Positions 54,950 to 64,000 of a stretch of 64,000 bases of DNA are shown here, piece by piece. This DNA is from Planctomycetota bacterium. GTDB taxonomy: Bacteria > Planctomycetota > Phycisphaerae > Phycisphaerales > UBA5793. The position numbers and the translations under genes were made by a program. The stretch's first letter is position 1, and every line of letters begins with the position of its first letter. The notes under the pieces are model-generated. The model saw only the letters and a program-made list of their open reading frames with translations, was not told where the DNA came from and did not search any database. The stretch is taken from the NCBI GenBank assembly GCA_013112555.1, contig JABFGK010000001.1, positions 1,090,581 to 1,154,580 of the forward strand, in the 5' to 3' direction.

Positions 54950-55723
54950 TCAGCCTCCTCGTGCATGGGACGGATCGGTGAAATCAGCATCGGAATTCAC
55001 ATCATCCACGAGTTTGTTGGTCAGGATGATCTCGACTCTGCGGTTGACCTGTTGGGTATTGGCGGATTCGGCTCGTGGATTGACGGGCTCGGTGTCGCCG
55101 CAGGCAGTCAGGCGGAACACCTCGGGTCGCAGCCCGAGTTCCTCGGTCATGAACGAGAGGACGGAGCGGGCCCGGCCGTAGGACAGTTCATAGAGATCGG
55201 TCCACTCGGAGTCGGGGGGCAGGACTTTTGAGTCTGCATGGCCTCGGATGGAGACGATGTTGCGGCGGCCGTCGATGAGTTGCGCAATGGCGCGGAGGTC
55301 CTCCTTGACGGGTTCCTTCAGTTCGGCGGATTCGCGGTCGAACGTACTGTTGCCGCCGATGGTGAAGATCAGGCCGTCCTGGATCTTCTTGACGCTCGTG
55401 TGTTTGCCCTGCATGCCCTGGACGTCTGACTGGCTGACCTTGGTCTTGAGTCTCGTTTCGAGTCGGAGTTGATCCAGCGTCTGGACGAGGGATTTGGTCG
55501 GGGGGTCCATCGTCGGGACGACGCCGACGCCGCCGACATACCCGAAGGCTTCCTTGACGGCCGTGACGACTTGCTGGTATTCGTGTTCTTTTTTCAGTTC
55601 GGAAAAGGCAGCCAGGAGAATGAAGAAGCACAGCAGCAGGCTCATCATGTCACCAAAGGTGACGACCCATTCAGGGACGCCCGGCTCTTCGGGTTTGCTT
55701 GGTGCTTTCTTCTTGCTGGCCAC
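54950..55723 (-). CDS. motB: Flagellar stator protein MotB
   Basis: A 257-residue protein. The N-terminal VPEWVVTFGDMMSLLLCFFI has the proton-carrying aspartate in the single helix. A plug/linker follows, and the OmpA-like peptidoglycan-binding domain is VSIRGHADSKVLPPDSEWTD then LYELSYGRARSVLSFMTEEL and the C-terminal NRRVEIILT. It anchors the stator to the cell wall. It lies 62 bases after motA. Confidence 0.93.
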   Translation of the reverse strand: MASKKKAPSKPEEPGVPEWVVTFGDMMSLLLCFFILLAAFSELKKEHEYQQVVTAVKEAFGYVGGVGVVPTMDPPTKSLVQTLDQLRLETRLKTKVSQSDVQGMQGKHTSVKKIQDGLIFTIGGNSTFDRESAELKEPVKEDLRAIAQLIDGRRNIVSIRGHADSKVLPPDSEWTDLYELSYGRARSVLSFMTEELGLRPEVFRLTACGDTEPVNPRAESANTQQVNRRVEIILTNKLVDDVNSDADFTDPSHARGG

Positions 55724-55785
55724 GGCGTGTCATCCGATCCGGTGCTGCTTGCGTTGGCGTTGGCGTTGATGTCGGTCGGTGTCGG

Positions 55786-56574
55786 CTATGCCGCTCTGCC
55801 ATGCGCTTCATCATCAGCGGGTACTCGCTGAGCAGGCGGGATGAAGATTTCAAGTTTCTGGGCAACGATCCTCGGGTTGTCGCCGGACTGGATGGACATG
55901 ACACCCTGGATGATGATGGTCTTGATCAGGACTTCTTCGGAGGCTCGCAGCGCGAGTTTGTCCGCCATCGGGAGGAAGAGGAGGTTTGCCATGAGGGCCC
56001 CGTAGAGGGTGGTGAGCAGGGCTGCCGCCATGCCGGCACCGATGCTGGAGGGGTCTTCCATGTTGGAGAGCATGGCAACGAGCCCGACGAGGGTGCCGAT
56101 CATGCCATATGCCGGGGCGTATCGGCCCATGCTGTCGAGCAGGCTCTTTCCCTGCTGGTGCCGAATCACCTGGTTCTCGAGTTCGGACTCCATGATTTCC
56201 TGGATGAGTTCCGGATCGGTCCCGTCGACGGCCATTCGGATGCCTCGAACGATGAACTCGTTGTCCATCTCACCGGTCTTGCCTTCGAGGCTGAGGATGC
56301 CGTCACGGCGTGCGACTTCGGCATAACTGACGAGTTTGTCAATCAAGTCCTGGGCCGATTGGGGCTTGGCAAAGACTGTCTTCATGAGCACTTTCGGCAG
56401 GACCTTGAGTGCCGAGAGCGGGAACGCGATCATGATGGCGCAGGCACAGCCGCCCAGGACGATCATCATCGAGGGCGCATTGACGTAGTAGGCCAGACCC
56501 GCGCCGCCGAGGATGATGGCAACGAGGATGAGGATCCACCCGAGTATTGATCCGATAATGGTGGTCAGGTCCAC
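55786..56574 (-). CDS. motA: Flagellar stator protein MotA
   Basis: A 262-residue membrane protein with four helices. It starts with GTG at 56574 (MDLTTIIGSILGWILILVAI), which has GGAGG 7 bases upstream; an ATG-like start further out gives an unrelated cysteine-rich tail. Family motifs are GRYAPAYGMIGTLVGLVAML and MAAALLTTLYGALMANLLFL near residues 155-215. With MotB it forms the torque-generating proton channel. Confidence 0.93.
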   Translation of the reverse strand: MDLTTIIGSILGWILILVAIILGGAGLAYYVNAPSMMIVLGGCACAIMIAFPLSALKVLPKVLMKTVFAKPQSAQDLIDKLVSYAEVARRDGILSLEGKTGEMDNEFIVRGIRMAVDGTDPELIQEIMESELENQVIRHQQGKSLLDSMGRYAPAYGMIGTLVGLVAMLSNMEDPSSIGAGMAAALLTTLYGALMANLLFLPMADKLALRASEEVLIKTIIIQGVMSIQSGDNPRIVAQKLEIFIPPAQRVPADDEAHGRAA

Positions 56575-56729
56575 GGACACGCCTCCGCAACTTCGGCGCG
56601 CACCGGCGCACCGACACATGCAGGATCATCGTCCGGGATCGCGGCTCACTTGAGTCCTATACGGGGTGGATGCGGATTGTATCAAGGTCAGGGCGTCGAT
56701 TGACGCCCATGGGCACGACGAGCGGGCAC

Positions 56730-56936
56730 TCAATAGGGGGTGTGGGCCCCGAACGGATTGTGCAGTCGGCGACCGTACTCGATGGCTCGTTCGACGACCT
56801 CGATCATCGCTTCGGCCACGAGGATATGGTCACCATTAATCAGGGTGATGGTCGTGTCCGGGTTTTCCTCAATGCTGCGGATCAGGTCCGCGTTCACCAC
56901 GATGGGCTTCCCATTGAGGCGTGTCAGGGCAATCAT
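56730..56936 (-). CDS. flbD: FlbD-family small flagellar protein
   Basis: A 68-residue protein. MIALTRLNGKPIVVNADLIR and SIEENPDTTITLINGDHILV match the FlbD (swrD-like) family, found between flgE and motA in many bacteria. In Bacillus the homologue SwrD raises flagellar power. It lies between flgE and motA here, the usual location. Confidence 0.9.
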   Translation of the reverse strand: MIALTRLNGKPIVVNADLIRSIEENPDTTITLINGDHILVAEAMIEVVERAIEYGRRLHNPFGAHTPY

Positions 56937-56989
56937 GGCCGGCTCGGCTCCCGCTCACGCATGGGGGGGTGGGACGGTTCTCTGAGCCG

Positions 56990-58708
56990 TTATCGGCCAA
57001 TCAGGAGGAGTTGTTGAATCAATTCGTTGGCCGTATTGATGACCCGCCCGGAAGCCGAGTAGCCGGTGGAGGCGAGAATCAGGTTGATGAATTCCTGGCT
57101 GAGATCGACGTTGGCCAGTTCGAGCGTGCCGCCGATGACCCGACCGGCCCCGAGTGTCTGTGGGGTCGTTACGACGGGGGTGCCGGAGTTCGGCCCGGTG
57201 CGGAAGGTGTTGTCGCCGATGTCGACGAGGCCCTCATTGTTCGTAAAGGCTGCCAGGGCCACCTGCCCGATCGTGCGGACCAGGCCGTTCGAGAATGAGC
57301 CGTTGATGATCCCGTCTTCCCCGATACTGAACTCGGATAAGGTGCCGATCGGCGAGCCGTCCTGAAAGACGGCAGCCAGACTCGATCTCGTGTCGGTCAG
57401 GGCCGTGACGGTATCAGGGTCGGAGTTCAGTGACAGAGTCATGGACAGCGGGTCCACGGCACCGGTCTGATCGCGGCTGATCTGGAGCGTGAACTCACTC
57501 GGATCGTTGATGCGGCCGGAGGTGTCGAAACTGATGGTCCCGGTATCGAGTCGCATGTCGCCGTCGGCACTGTCGGTTGATTCGGCAAAGTACCGCCAGG
57601 TGGTCCCGGTATCGTCGCGACTGTCCAGGACGACGGTCATGTCCACCTCGAGCGGGGTTCCGAGTGAGTCGTAGACGATAAAGGTATTGCGCACGGACTC
57701 GCCGGCCGCCTCCTGGGCTTTGCTGAGAATGAACGGCTGTGCCTTTGACGTCCCGGACGAATCGAGTTGCTGAATGTCGGCGGTATCGACGGTCAATTCG
57801 TTTGCCTCGCCGTAGTTTCCTTCAATGGTGACGATGCCGGTTTCGTCGTCAACGGTGACGCCCCCGGGATCCGTGGAACTGCTCGTGTCGATGCCCAGGG
57901 CCAGTTCGAGGAAGGTGAGCAGATCGTCAACGGTGGTGGTCGTAGCGATCGCCAGGGTGGCATCGGCCAATGCCTTGCCGCCTTTTTCAGCACCACCGAC
58001 GCGGATGGAATCGCCGACGGCGTATTGGGCGTTGCCGTCGCCGTCATCGATATCGGTCAGGAGTGTGCTCGTATCCGCATAGGGTGGGTTGGTCGGGGGG
58101 GCGGCAGCTGACCCGAGCACTTCGATCGGCTCGCTCGTGATCTGGGTGCCGAGTGAGGCGATTTCGCCGCTCGCGTTCAGATTGCCTGAGAAGACGACGT
58201 TGCGTGTTGCTTCGGCAATGGTGAGGATGCCGACGGGGATGGTGATATCAACGAGTTGGCCTTCGACGACGTTGTAGTTCTCATCGATGCCGTAGCCCTG
58301 GACTTTGCCGCCGTGCTGGGTGACGAGTTGGTTTTCGGAATCGCGAATGAAGGAGCCGGCTCGTGTGTAGCGTTGGTTGCCGGAGTCGTCGATGACAAAG
58401 AAGCCGTCGCCTTCGATGGCGAGGTCGGTGTTGACGCCGGTGGCACTCATGCCGCCGTTATTGAAGTTTCGCTGGGTGCCGCCGATTTTGACACCCATGC
58501 CGATTTGGGATGGGTTTGCCCCGCCGCGCGTGTCATTGGGTGCCGTGCCGAGGCTGAACGTTCGGCTGAAGGCCGTTTCGAGCATCAGCCGGTTCGACTT
58601 GTAGGCCGTTGTATTGACGTTGGCGATGTTGTTACCGACCACGTCGATGAGCCGGCTGTTGGCAATGACGCCAGAGAGTCCGGTGAATAGTGCTGTCGTT
58701 GAAGCCAT
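56990..58708 (-). CDS. flgE: Flagellar hook protein FlgE
   Basis: A 572-residue structural protein. The N-terminal SGVIANSRLIDVVGNNIANV and NTTAYKSNRLMLETAFSRTF form the rod-hook helical domain, and the C-terminal GTLELANVDLSQEFINLILA, STGYSASGRVINTANELIQQ closes it. The middle residues (200-480) form the variable exposed hook domains, longer than in E. coli (about 400 residues). It is exported by the gate encoded downstream. Confidence 0.94.
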   Translation of the reverse strand: MASTTALFTGLSGVIANSRLIDVVGNNIANVNTTAYKSNRLMLETAFSRTFSLGTAPNDTRGGANPSQIGMGVKIGGTQRNFNNGGMSATGVNTDLAIEGDGFFVIDDSGNQRYTRAGSFIRDSENQLVTQHGGKVQGYGIDENYNVVEGQLVDITIPVGILTIAEATRNVVFSGNLNASGEIASLGTQITSEPIEVLGSAAAPPTNPPYADTSTLLTDIDDGDGNAQYAVGDSIRVGGAEKGGKALADATLAIATTTTVDDLLTFLELALGIDTSSSTDPGGVTVDDETGIVTIEGNYGEANELTVDTADIQQLDSSGTSKAQPFILSKAQEAAGESVRNTFIVYDSLGTPLEVDMTVVLDSRDDTGTTWRYFAESTDSADGDMRLDTGTISFDTSGRINDPSEFTLQISRDQTGAVDPLSMTLSLNSDPDTVTALTDTRSSLAAVFQDGSPIGTLSEFSIGEDGIINGSFSNGLVRTIGQVALAAFTNNEGLVDIGDNTFRTGPNSGTPVVTTPQTLGAGRVIGGTLELANVDLSQEFINLILASTGYSASGRVINTANELIQQLLLIGR

Positions 58709-58793
58709 CGTCTATCTCCGCCATGCGTGATGGGTTCGCGGGACCGGAGCACGCCATCGCGCCGCATTCCGGTGGTCAATGCCGTCGTGATCA

Positions 58794-59207
58794 TCAATGC
58801 CCGAGGGTGTCGTCGTAGATCTCTTCGAGGTTGTCAAACGGGAGTCGCTCGCCGCTTTCGATGTTGAGGAAGACCGTCCCGTCTTCGACGGAGACGGACT
58901 GCACACGCCCGTTGACGGCATGGAAGCCCTCATCAAGGCCGCTGACCGACTTGCCGACGAGTGAGCCGGCCGAGGCGAGTTGGTTCTGCTGCACGAGTTG
59001 CTCAAGTTGCGCGACGAGTTGCACATCGGACTCGATGCTGCGCAGGGAACTGATCTGTTCCATGAGTTGCTGTGAGTCCTGGGGATCGAGCGGGTTCTGG
59101 TTGGACAACTCGGTGAACATGATGCGCATGAATTCATCGCTGGACAGGTCGCTGAACCGGTTTGTCGTATTGCTTGCTGAGCCGGACCCGAGTTCGGTGA
59201 TTTCCAT
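58794..59207 (-). CDS. flgD: Flagellar hook cap/assembly protein FlgD
   Basis: A 137-residue hook assembly scaffold. RFSDLSSDEFMRIMFTELSN and QNPLDPQDSQQLMEQISSLR are the conserved N-terminal core. The C-terminal half has GSLVGKSVSGLDEGFHAVNG. It is short compared with full FlgD (about 220) and lacks the FlgD Ig/tudor domains, as in several phyla. AAGGAGG precedes the ATG at 59207; the frame is open to 59285. Confidence 0.9.
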   Translation of the reverse strand: MEITELGSGSASNTTNRFSDLSSDEFMRIMFTELSNQNPLDPQDSQQLMEQISSLRSIESDVQLVAQLEQLVQQNQLASAGSLVGKSVSGLDEGFHAVNGRVQSVSVEDGTVFLNIESGERLPFDNLEEIYDDTLGH

Positions 59208-59385
59208 CGAAGAGCGACCTCCTTCGTTGTCTGGTGGCGGGCCGTCGCCACCGGCGCGCATTGATGCCGCTGCGCACCCGGTCATTTGAGCGAAGCGATC
59301 ACATCCTGTTGTGCTTCGCGATGTTGCAGTGCTCCATCACTGCCCATGTCGGTGGGGCGTCTCATCATCCGTGACGAGGCCCCGA

Positions 59386-60828
59386 TCACGTGTTCTCATG
59401 CAGCGCCTGGAATGGCCTCGCCTCCTGCGCAGGCTGGGAACGTGGCGCTGCCGTATCTCCCCGTGAGTGCTGCTGTTGATTCTCTCGTGAGCCTCTGCTT
59501 TCGTACCCGCCGGCATCGTGCTGTGTACTGGTTCGCTGCTGTGCCTGCCGATCGCCGCCGCTTGCCGAATCCTGGTTCATCGGGGTCTCGCTGCCGTGCG
59601 AGGGCCGTGTCAGCGGCTGAATGGTCACCTGCTGGACTTTCAGGCCATGTTGCTCCATGGCTGTTTTCAATGACTCCATTGACTGTGAGAGCAACTGGCG
59701 TGCCTCCGGGGTGGCGGTATGGAACTGCACCGAGACCTGGCCCTTGGAGGTCATGGTCATCTGGACGCGCAGTGCCCCGAGCGCTTGCGGCTCGAGTCGC
59801 ATCGTGACCGAGCCGCCGTTGTGGTGGATGCTGGACAACATGCCACGGATCACCTGAGGGCGAAAGGTCGAGGCGCGGGCGTCATCCACCCCGGTCGTAT
59901 TCGCATTGGATTGTGTGCTATTGGTGGTCGCTTGATTCGACGATGCTGATTGCCCGGCATTCCGCGTGGAAGTGAAGTGTTGGGCAAAGGTCCGGCCGAG
60001 GGATGTCTGGGCCGTCTTGGCCGTTGCAGCGAGATGCCCCTGGTTGGACCCGGCGTTGCCGGTCTGGGCCTGGCTTCCTTGCCCGCGCGAGCCTGTATTC
60101 GTAGGGATTCGTGCATCGGATGATGTCTCTGCGGTTGCTGCGTTGGCGTTTGGAAAGGTTTGAGCCGATGTCTGCTGTTGCGTATGCCTAGCCACGGTCG
60201 AAGCGGGATCGGTGTCTGATGGGTCCTGGCTGCGATCGTCACTCCTGCGGTGAATCTCAGCGGCCGCGTCATCGGGTGAGGAACCTGCTTCTGATGGCGG
60301 GCGGGCCGTCTGATCCGAATCGGCTGATGAATCCGAGAAGGTGCGTGCGTGATCCGCTGCTGATCCGTTGTCGGCACGGTTGGTCGCATTGCCGGCCGGG
60401 TCTAATTCAGGCGAGGGTGATGTGGAGCCGTTCTGCTCGTGCCTGGCGATATTTCTCTTCATTTCGCTGCTGAGGCTTGGGCGTGACGGTCCGGCAGCGC
60501 GGCTGAGGGGTGTTTCTTGCGCGGTTTGCGCTCCCTGCTGCGCAGTGTCTGCCATGCGATCGGACAGTGCGAGTGCCTGTGAGCGGCCGAGATGTGCCCC
60601 TGAAGTCTGGGACAGGTACTGAGAGAGTGACGGGTGGTTCGGTTGAGCAAAGGGGTTTGCATCGGCCTGGGGGCTGTTGCGCAGTGAGGTGCCGGTCGAT
60701 GCGAGCGAGTGCGCAAATGACTGTGAATCCGTGCCCTGCGCCGAGAGCATGGGCCAGATCGATCCCTGGAGTTCCCGTTGGGCCGGGGAGATATTCGTGT
60801 GTGGGGTGGCTGGCGTCAGACCGAGCAT
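59386..60828 (-). CDS. fliK: Flagellar hook-length control protein FliK
   Basis: A 480-residue secreted ruler protein. The first 300 residues are low-complexity, rich in Ser, Gln, Ala, Thr and Asn, as expected. The C-terminal FliK domain is GSVTMRLEPQALGALRVQMT and MTSKGQVSVQFHTATPEARQ, LLSQSMESLKTAMEQHGLKV. It ends with a further Gln/Ser/Arg-rich tail. FliK measures the hook and triggers the FlhB switch. The low-complexity part would be prone to missed indels, but the frame is open throughout. Confidence 0.9.
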   Translation of the reverse strand: MLGLTPATPHTNISPAQRELQGSIWPMLSAQGTDSQSFAHSLASTGTSLRNSPQADANPFAQPNHPSLSQYLSQTSGAHLGRSQALALSDRMADTAQQGAQTAQETPLSRAAGPSRPSLSSEMKRNIARHEQNGSTSPSPELDPAGNATNRADNGSAADHARTFSDSSADSDQTARPPSEAGSSPDDAAAEIHRRSDDRSQDPSDTDPASTVARHTQQQTSAQTFPNANAATAETSSDARIPTNTGSRGQGSQAQTGNAGSNQGHLAATAKTAQTSLGRTFAQHFTSTRNAGQSASSNQATTNSTQSNANTTGVDDARASTFRPQVIRGMLSSIHHNGGSVTMRLEPQALGALRVQMTMTSKGQVSVQFHTATPEARQLLSQSMESLKTAMEQHGLKVQQVTIQPLTRPSHGSETPMNQDSASGGDRQAQQRTSTQHDAGGYESRGSRENQQQHSRGDTAAPRSQPAQEARPFQALHENT

Positions 60829-60861
60829 ACGCGCTCCTTCAGAGGGAGCGGTCGCATTGAA

Positions 60862-61560
60862 TCACGTTCCGGCCTTGAGGTCGGGCAGGTTCAATGATCC
60901 TCGCTCCTTGAGTCTGACCAGCAAATCGGCTGCCACTTCCAGGTCGGCCGGGCTCTCGTACTCTTCGAAGAGTTTCTGGGCGGTCCGTTTGTCGAGTGCA
61001 TCAATGATGTCGACGACCCACTCGGTCTCGTCTCGAGCCATGTAGACGTCGAGTTCGGCCTTGAGCTGTTCGGACGGCAGGCCCTTGAGGATGCTGATGG
61101 TTTTCTGGAACTGCTCATCGCTGCGCAGTTTGGCCTGTCGGTCGAGTTCCTTGCGGAACAGATCACGCTCCTCCTGGAGTTGGGCCGACGCCTGTTCGAG
61201 GTCGCGGAGCCGTTGTTCGAGTGCCAGTTCGAGTTGTTTCCGATCGGCTTCGGCCCGGGTGAGTTTGCCGCGCAGGAGTTCCTCCTGCTTCTGGAGGCGG
61301 TTGATGCGATGTTCGACGCCGAGGTTCGCATCGTCGAGGCGGGCGAGTCGTGCCTGTTCCTCGGCCAGGGTGCGTGCTTCTTCTGCGGCCTGCTCTTCCT
61401 GTGCCTGCTGGTCGGCCACGGTCATGACAAAGACGTCGCGCACGGCTTCGACGCGTGGTCGGCTGAGCCGGCCGGTGCCGGCGAGGTAGCCCAGTGTGCC
61501 GACAAGGGCGAGCATATGGGCGACGCACAGAATCGATATGGCTGTCCACATGGCTTTCAT
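60862..61560 (-). CDS. MotE-like flagellar protein with coiled coil
   Basis: A 232-residue protein with one N-terminal transmembrane helix (AISILCVAHMLALVGTLGYL), a long coiled coil at about residues 50-165 (rich in E, Q, R and L) and a C-terminal MgtE-N-like helical domain (ISILKGLPSEQLKAELDVYM, IIDALDKRTAQKLFEEYESP). This architecture is that of MotE/FliJ-neighbouring proteins annotated as MotE, chaperones for MotC in rhizobia. It is placed between fliJ and fliK. The name MotE is a family-level guess. Confidence 0.72.
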   Translation of the reverse strand: MKAMWTAISILCVAHMLALVGTLGYLAGTGRLSRPRVEAVRDVFVMTVADQQAQEEQAAEEARTLAEEQARLARLDDANLGVEHRINRLQKQEELLRGKLTRAEADRKQLELALEQRLRDLEQASAQLQEERDLFRKELDRQAKLRSDEQFQKTISILKGLPSEQLKAELDVYMARDETEWVVDIIDALDKRTAQKLFEEYESPADLEVAADLLVRLKERGSLNLPDLKAGT

Positions 61561-61575
61561 GTGCGATGTCTCCGA

Positions 61576-62046
61576 TCAGAGATTCGTCAACTCGCCGGTG
61601 CCGGCGTTGGCACCGGCCCATCGGGAGTTGATCAGGTCGTCGAATTCGAACTGTTCGGCCCGCCTGGCGTCCCGTTGCCATGCCTCGTAGCGGAGTTCGC
61701 GCAGCCGGGCGATCGACTTTCGTTGTTTCGAGGCCTCGAGGAGGCGGGTACGAGCCTGTTCTATCTGTCGGGCAGATTCGGCCAGTTCGTACACGATCTG
61801 CTGTGCCTTTCGATGCAACAGACCGACGGTGGCTGCATGGGCCCGAATGGCACCAGGCGGGACGGCCCCCTGCAACTGGGTTGCCAGATACTGTTTTTCA
61901 CGCTCAATCTGGTGATGGATGACCATCAGCCGGCGCTCGGCATCGAGTTTCTGACGCTGGAGCGTGGCCAGATCACGGCGGCACTGATCTTCCTGGCGCT
62001 GTCGATGCCTGAGCAGGGGGTCGAGTTGGAAGCGGAAGGCACTCAT
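61576..62046 (-). CDS. fliJ: Flagellar export protein FliJ
   Basis: A 156-residue protein made almost wholly of two long helices. FRFQLDPLLRHRQRQEDQCR begins in the typical way, followed by RDLATLQRQKLDAERRLMVI. FliJ is a coiled-coil stalk of the FliI ATPase ring. It lies 39 bases after fliI. Confidence 0.88.
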   Translation of the reverse strand: MSAFRFQLDPLLRHRQRQEDQCRRDLATLQRQKLDAERRLMVIHHQIEREKQYLATQLQGAVPPGAIRAHAATVGLLHRKAQQIVYELAESARQIEQARTRLLEASKQRKSIARLRELRYEAWQRDARRAEQFEFDDLINSRWAGANAGTGELTNL

Positions 62047-62085
62047 GGTTTCTTACCGTGAAGGCAGCCGGTACTGCGTTGGATG

Positions 62086-63483
62086 TCAGGTCGTCGTTGA
62101 TTGTGCGGCTGGTCTTCGGGACGGCGTGGCGGCTGTACTTCTGGCAGCGCCGGCCAGCGCATCACCGATGGCAGCGGCCAGGTCGAACAAACGTCGGTGC
62201 ATGTCATCAAAGGCAATGCCGGTATCGGATGCCTGGGTGAGAAACGTGTCGATCTTCGATTTGAAATCAACGGCAACGTCATACTCAGGGTTCGCACCTC
62301 GGACGTAGGCGCCGATGGTGAGCAGTTCTTCGATTTCGCTGTACAGGGCCAGGACGCGTCGAATCTGTCGGCGTGCCATGCTGTGGGCCTTGTCGGAGAC
62401 ATCGTCAGCGACCCGGCTGACTGAATCGAGGACGTCAACGGCCGGGTAGTGCCCGCGGTTTGCCAGTTTGCGTGACAGGGCGATGTGCCCGTCGAGGATG
62501 GCTCGACTTGCGTCAGAGACCGGCTCAGTCATGTCGTCGCCTTCGACGAGGACGGTAAAGAAGCCGGTGATCGAGCCTCGGCCGGTGAAGTTGCCGGCTC
62601 GTTCGAGGAGTCCGGCCATCCCGGAAAACACGCTCGGGGTATAGCCGCGGCTGGCCGGCGGTTCGCCGACCGAGAGGCCGATCTGCCGTTGTGCCTGGCA
62701 GTATCGTGTCAGTGAGTCCATCAGGAGCAGGACGTCCAGCCCCTGGGCTGAGAAGTATTCGGCTGCGGCCATGGCGACCATGCTCGCACGGACGCGAAGC
62801 AGGGGGGATTCATCGCCGGTCGCCACGACGACGACGCTGCGCTGCAGGCCTTCCGGGCCGAGGCAGGTGTCGATGAACTGTCGGACCTCGCGGCCGCGCT
62901 CACCGATGAGCCCGATGACACTGACGTCAGCAGCCGTGTGTCGTGCTGCAGCACCGAGCAGCATGGACTTGCCGACCCCGGGACCGGCAAAGATGCCCAG
63001 GCGCTGTCCCTTGCCGGCAGTCAGCAGGCTGTCTATGGCACAGATTCCGGTGGGCAGTGGTTGATCGATGCCGGCACGATCCAATGCCGTGACGGGTGCA
63101 GGATTGAGTTGGCACGGTTGGACCTCGGGGACCGGCCCTTTGTCATCAATGGGATGACCCAGGCCGTCAACCACGCGACCGAGGATATGTGGGCTGAGGT
63201 TGACGGTCTGTGCGGTATCGTGCCCGGTGACGCGATCGCCGGCGGAGAGCCCTCGGGTGGCCGAGAACAACATGATGATGGTGCCGTCATCGTCATAGCC
63301 GACGACTTCGCCAAATGACGGTTCGGCATCACGGATCGACGACTCGACTCGGACCAATGAGCCGATCGGCAAGGGCAGGTTTGCTGCACGGAGGACCATG
63401 CCGCGGACACAGGTGATACGACTTGTGATCCGTCGCGGCTCGATCTGGCGGACGATCTCGAAGGCCGGCGCAAGGAACGTCAT
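62086..63483 (-). CDS. fliI: Flagellum-specific ATPase FliI
   Basis: A 465-residue ATPase homologous to F1-beta. Walker A is GIFAGPGVGKS at residues 163-173. Other motifs include VIGLIGERGREVRQFIDTCL, Walker B LDVLLLMDSLTRYCQAQRQI and SVGEPPASRGYTPSVFSGMA. The last 15 residues are a variable Thr/Ala/Arg tail. The ATG overlaps the fliH stop (ATGA). It powers or primes type III flagellar export. Confidence 0.94.
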   Translation of the reverse strand: MTFLAPAFEIVRQIEPRRITSRITCVRGMVLRAANLPLPIGSLVRVESSIRDAEPSFGEVVGYDDDGTIIMLFSATRGLSAGDRVTGHDTAQTVNLSPHILGRVVDGLGHPIDDKGPVPEVQPCQLNPAPVTALDRAGIDQPLPTGICAIDSLLTAGKGQRLGIFAGPGVGKSMLLGAAARHTAADVSVIGLIGERGREVRQFIDTCLGPEGLQRSVVVVATGDESPLLRVRASMVAMAAAEYFSAQGLDVLLLMDSLTRYCQAQRQIGLSVGEPPASRGYTPSVFSGMAGLLERAGNFTGRGSITGFFTVLVEGDDMTEPVSDASRAILDGHIALSRKLANRGHYPAVDVLDSVSRVADDVSDKAHSMARRQIRRVLALYSEIEELLTIGAYVRGANPEYDVAVDFKSKIDTFLTQASDTGIAFDDMHRRLFDLAAAIGDALAGAARSTAATPSRRPAAQSTTT

Positions 63484-64000
63484 GGGCGTTCCTCCGGCTC
63501 GGGTGCCTCCGGCTCAGGGGGTCGATCGTCGGTTTGGGTGCCGGCATCCTCCTGGGCATTGGCGGGCAGGAGCGATGCTTCGATTCGGTCGAGCAGCGTG
63601 TCGATGGTGGCATCGACGTCGATTTTTTCGTGGTGAACCAGGCAGCCGCCGCGCGTGACACGCTCATCGGTTTCAATCCGTGCAGCCTCATCCCGGCTGT
63701 CGGGATTCAACTGGGCGAAGAGATCGGGCAATGCGGCTTTGGCCAGATCGTGGTCGGCCGGATTGACGGTGATGATGAGTTGCGAGCGATACGTGATCAC
63801 CTTCAATGCCTGCTCGAGTTGATCAGCAATGATCGTGGCATCGGTTTGTACGGTGCGGTGGACGACCCGGCGAGTAATCTGCAGTGCCAGGGAAAGCAGT
63901 TCCTGTTTCGCATCGATGATGATGCTGCGTCGAGTCTGTTCGAGATCGGTCAGTGCTGCCTGCCACGATTCGTGTAACTGGGCCAACTGTTGGGAGACGT
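63480..64000 (-). CDS. fliH: Flagellar assembly protein FliH, 5' partial
   Basis: The visible 173 codons are the C-terminal part of FliH, the FliI regulator. Features are LALQITRRVVHRTVQTDATI, the VNPADHDLAKAALPDLFAQL segment and RVTRGGCLVHHEKIDVDATI, with a Pro/Glu-rich tail. The frame continues past the right edge; a TTG at 63986 could be a start, but the upstream codons remain open and the helical N-terminal domain is missing, so the start lies outside. Confidence 0.85.
   Translation of the reverse strand, partial: VSQQLAQLHESWQAALTDLEQTRRSIIIDAKQELLSLALQITRRVVHRTVQTDATIIADQLEQALKVITYRSQLIITVNPADHDLAKAALPDLFAQLNPDSRDEAARIETDERVTRGGCLVHHEKIDVDATIDTLLDRIEASLLPANAQEDAGTQTDDRPPEPEAPEPEERP

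Overview
This 64 kb GC-rich window looks like the chromosome of a planctomycete, most likely a marine member of the Phycisphaerae. The pointers are a secreted prenyltransferase-like repeat protein, an extracytoplasmic-function sigma factor paired with a membrane Ser/Thr kinase, an LREDFCGT-type methyltransferase, a cbb3-type oxidase locus with a free-standing diheme lipoprotein, and short GC-rich palindromic repeats of the type common between planctomycete genes. This is inference from gene content. There is no rRNA or tRNA gene in the window to confirm it.

Layout. Positions 1-5.9 kb hold envelope-polysaccharide genes (a sugar-nucleotide epimerase and a WecA/MraY-type phosphosugar transferase), a secreted C69 dipeptidase, a methyltransferase and apt. 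Positions 5.9-13.1 kb (minus strand) form a respiratory cassette: diheme cytochrome c, CcoN, CcoO, a two-helix protein, a 44-residue membrane peptide, the copper ATPase CcoI and a SafE/DsbD-like membrane protein. Positions 13.6-17.4 kb are the macromolecular-synthesis pair dnaG-rpoD. A cysteine desulfurase follows. A complete, tightly coupled seven-gene Mrp Na+/H+ antiporter operon lies at 19.4-25.8 kb.

Positions 26-42.4 kb are mixed: sulfotransferase, an unrecognised protein, rsmD, a universal stress protein, an MscS channel, a thioesterase, a secreted repeat protein, two membrane proteins (one resembling only the membrane part of a P1B-ATPase), a glutamine amidotransferase, an SDR oxidoreductase, an alcohol dehydrogenase remnant, an iodotyrosine-deiodinase-like nitroreductase, the sigma factor-kinase pair, and ilvE behind a potentially structured leader. 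folK follows. From 43.1 kb to the right edge, all genes lie on the minus strand and form a flagellar supercluster. Read in the direction of transcription it is fliH, fliI, fliJ, a motE-like gene, fliK, flgD, flgE, flbD, motA, motB, fliL, fliN, fliO, fliP, fliQ, fliR, flhB, flhA, flhF, flhG, a small membrane protein and fliA. No fliM is present between fliL and fliN.

An important caveat: at least ten otherwise conserved genes carry single-base frameshifts, many in short homopolymers (epimerase, ccoI, cysteine desulfurase twice, usp, SDR twice, kinase twice, flhG, flhB, fliO, fliL). Essential-pathway genes are affected, so uncorrected sequencing indels are the best explanation. I annotate these as single genes rather than as pseudogenes. 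The only convincing true remnant is the alcohol dehydrogenase tail.
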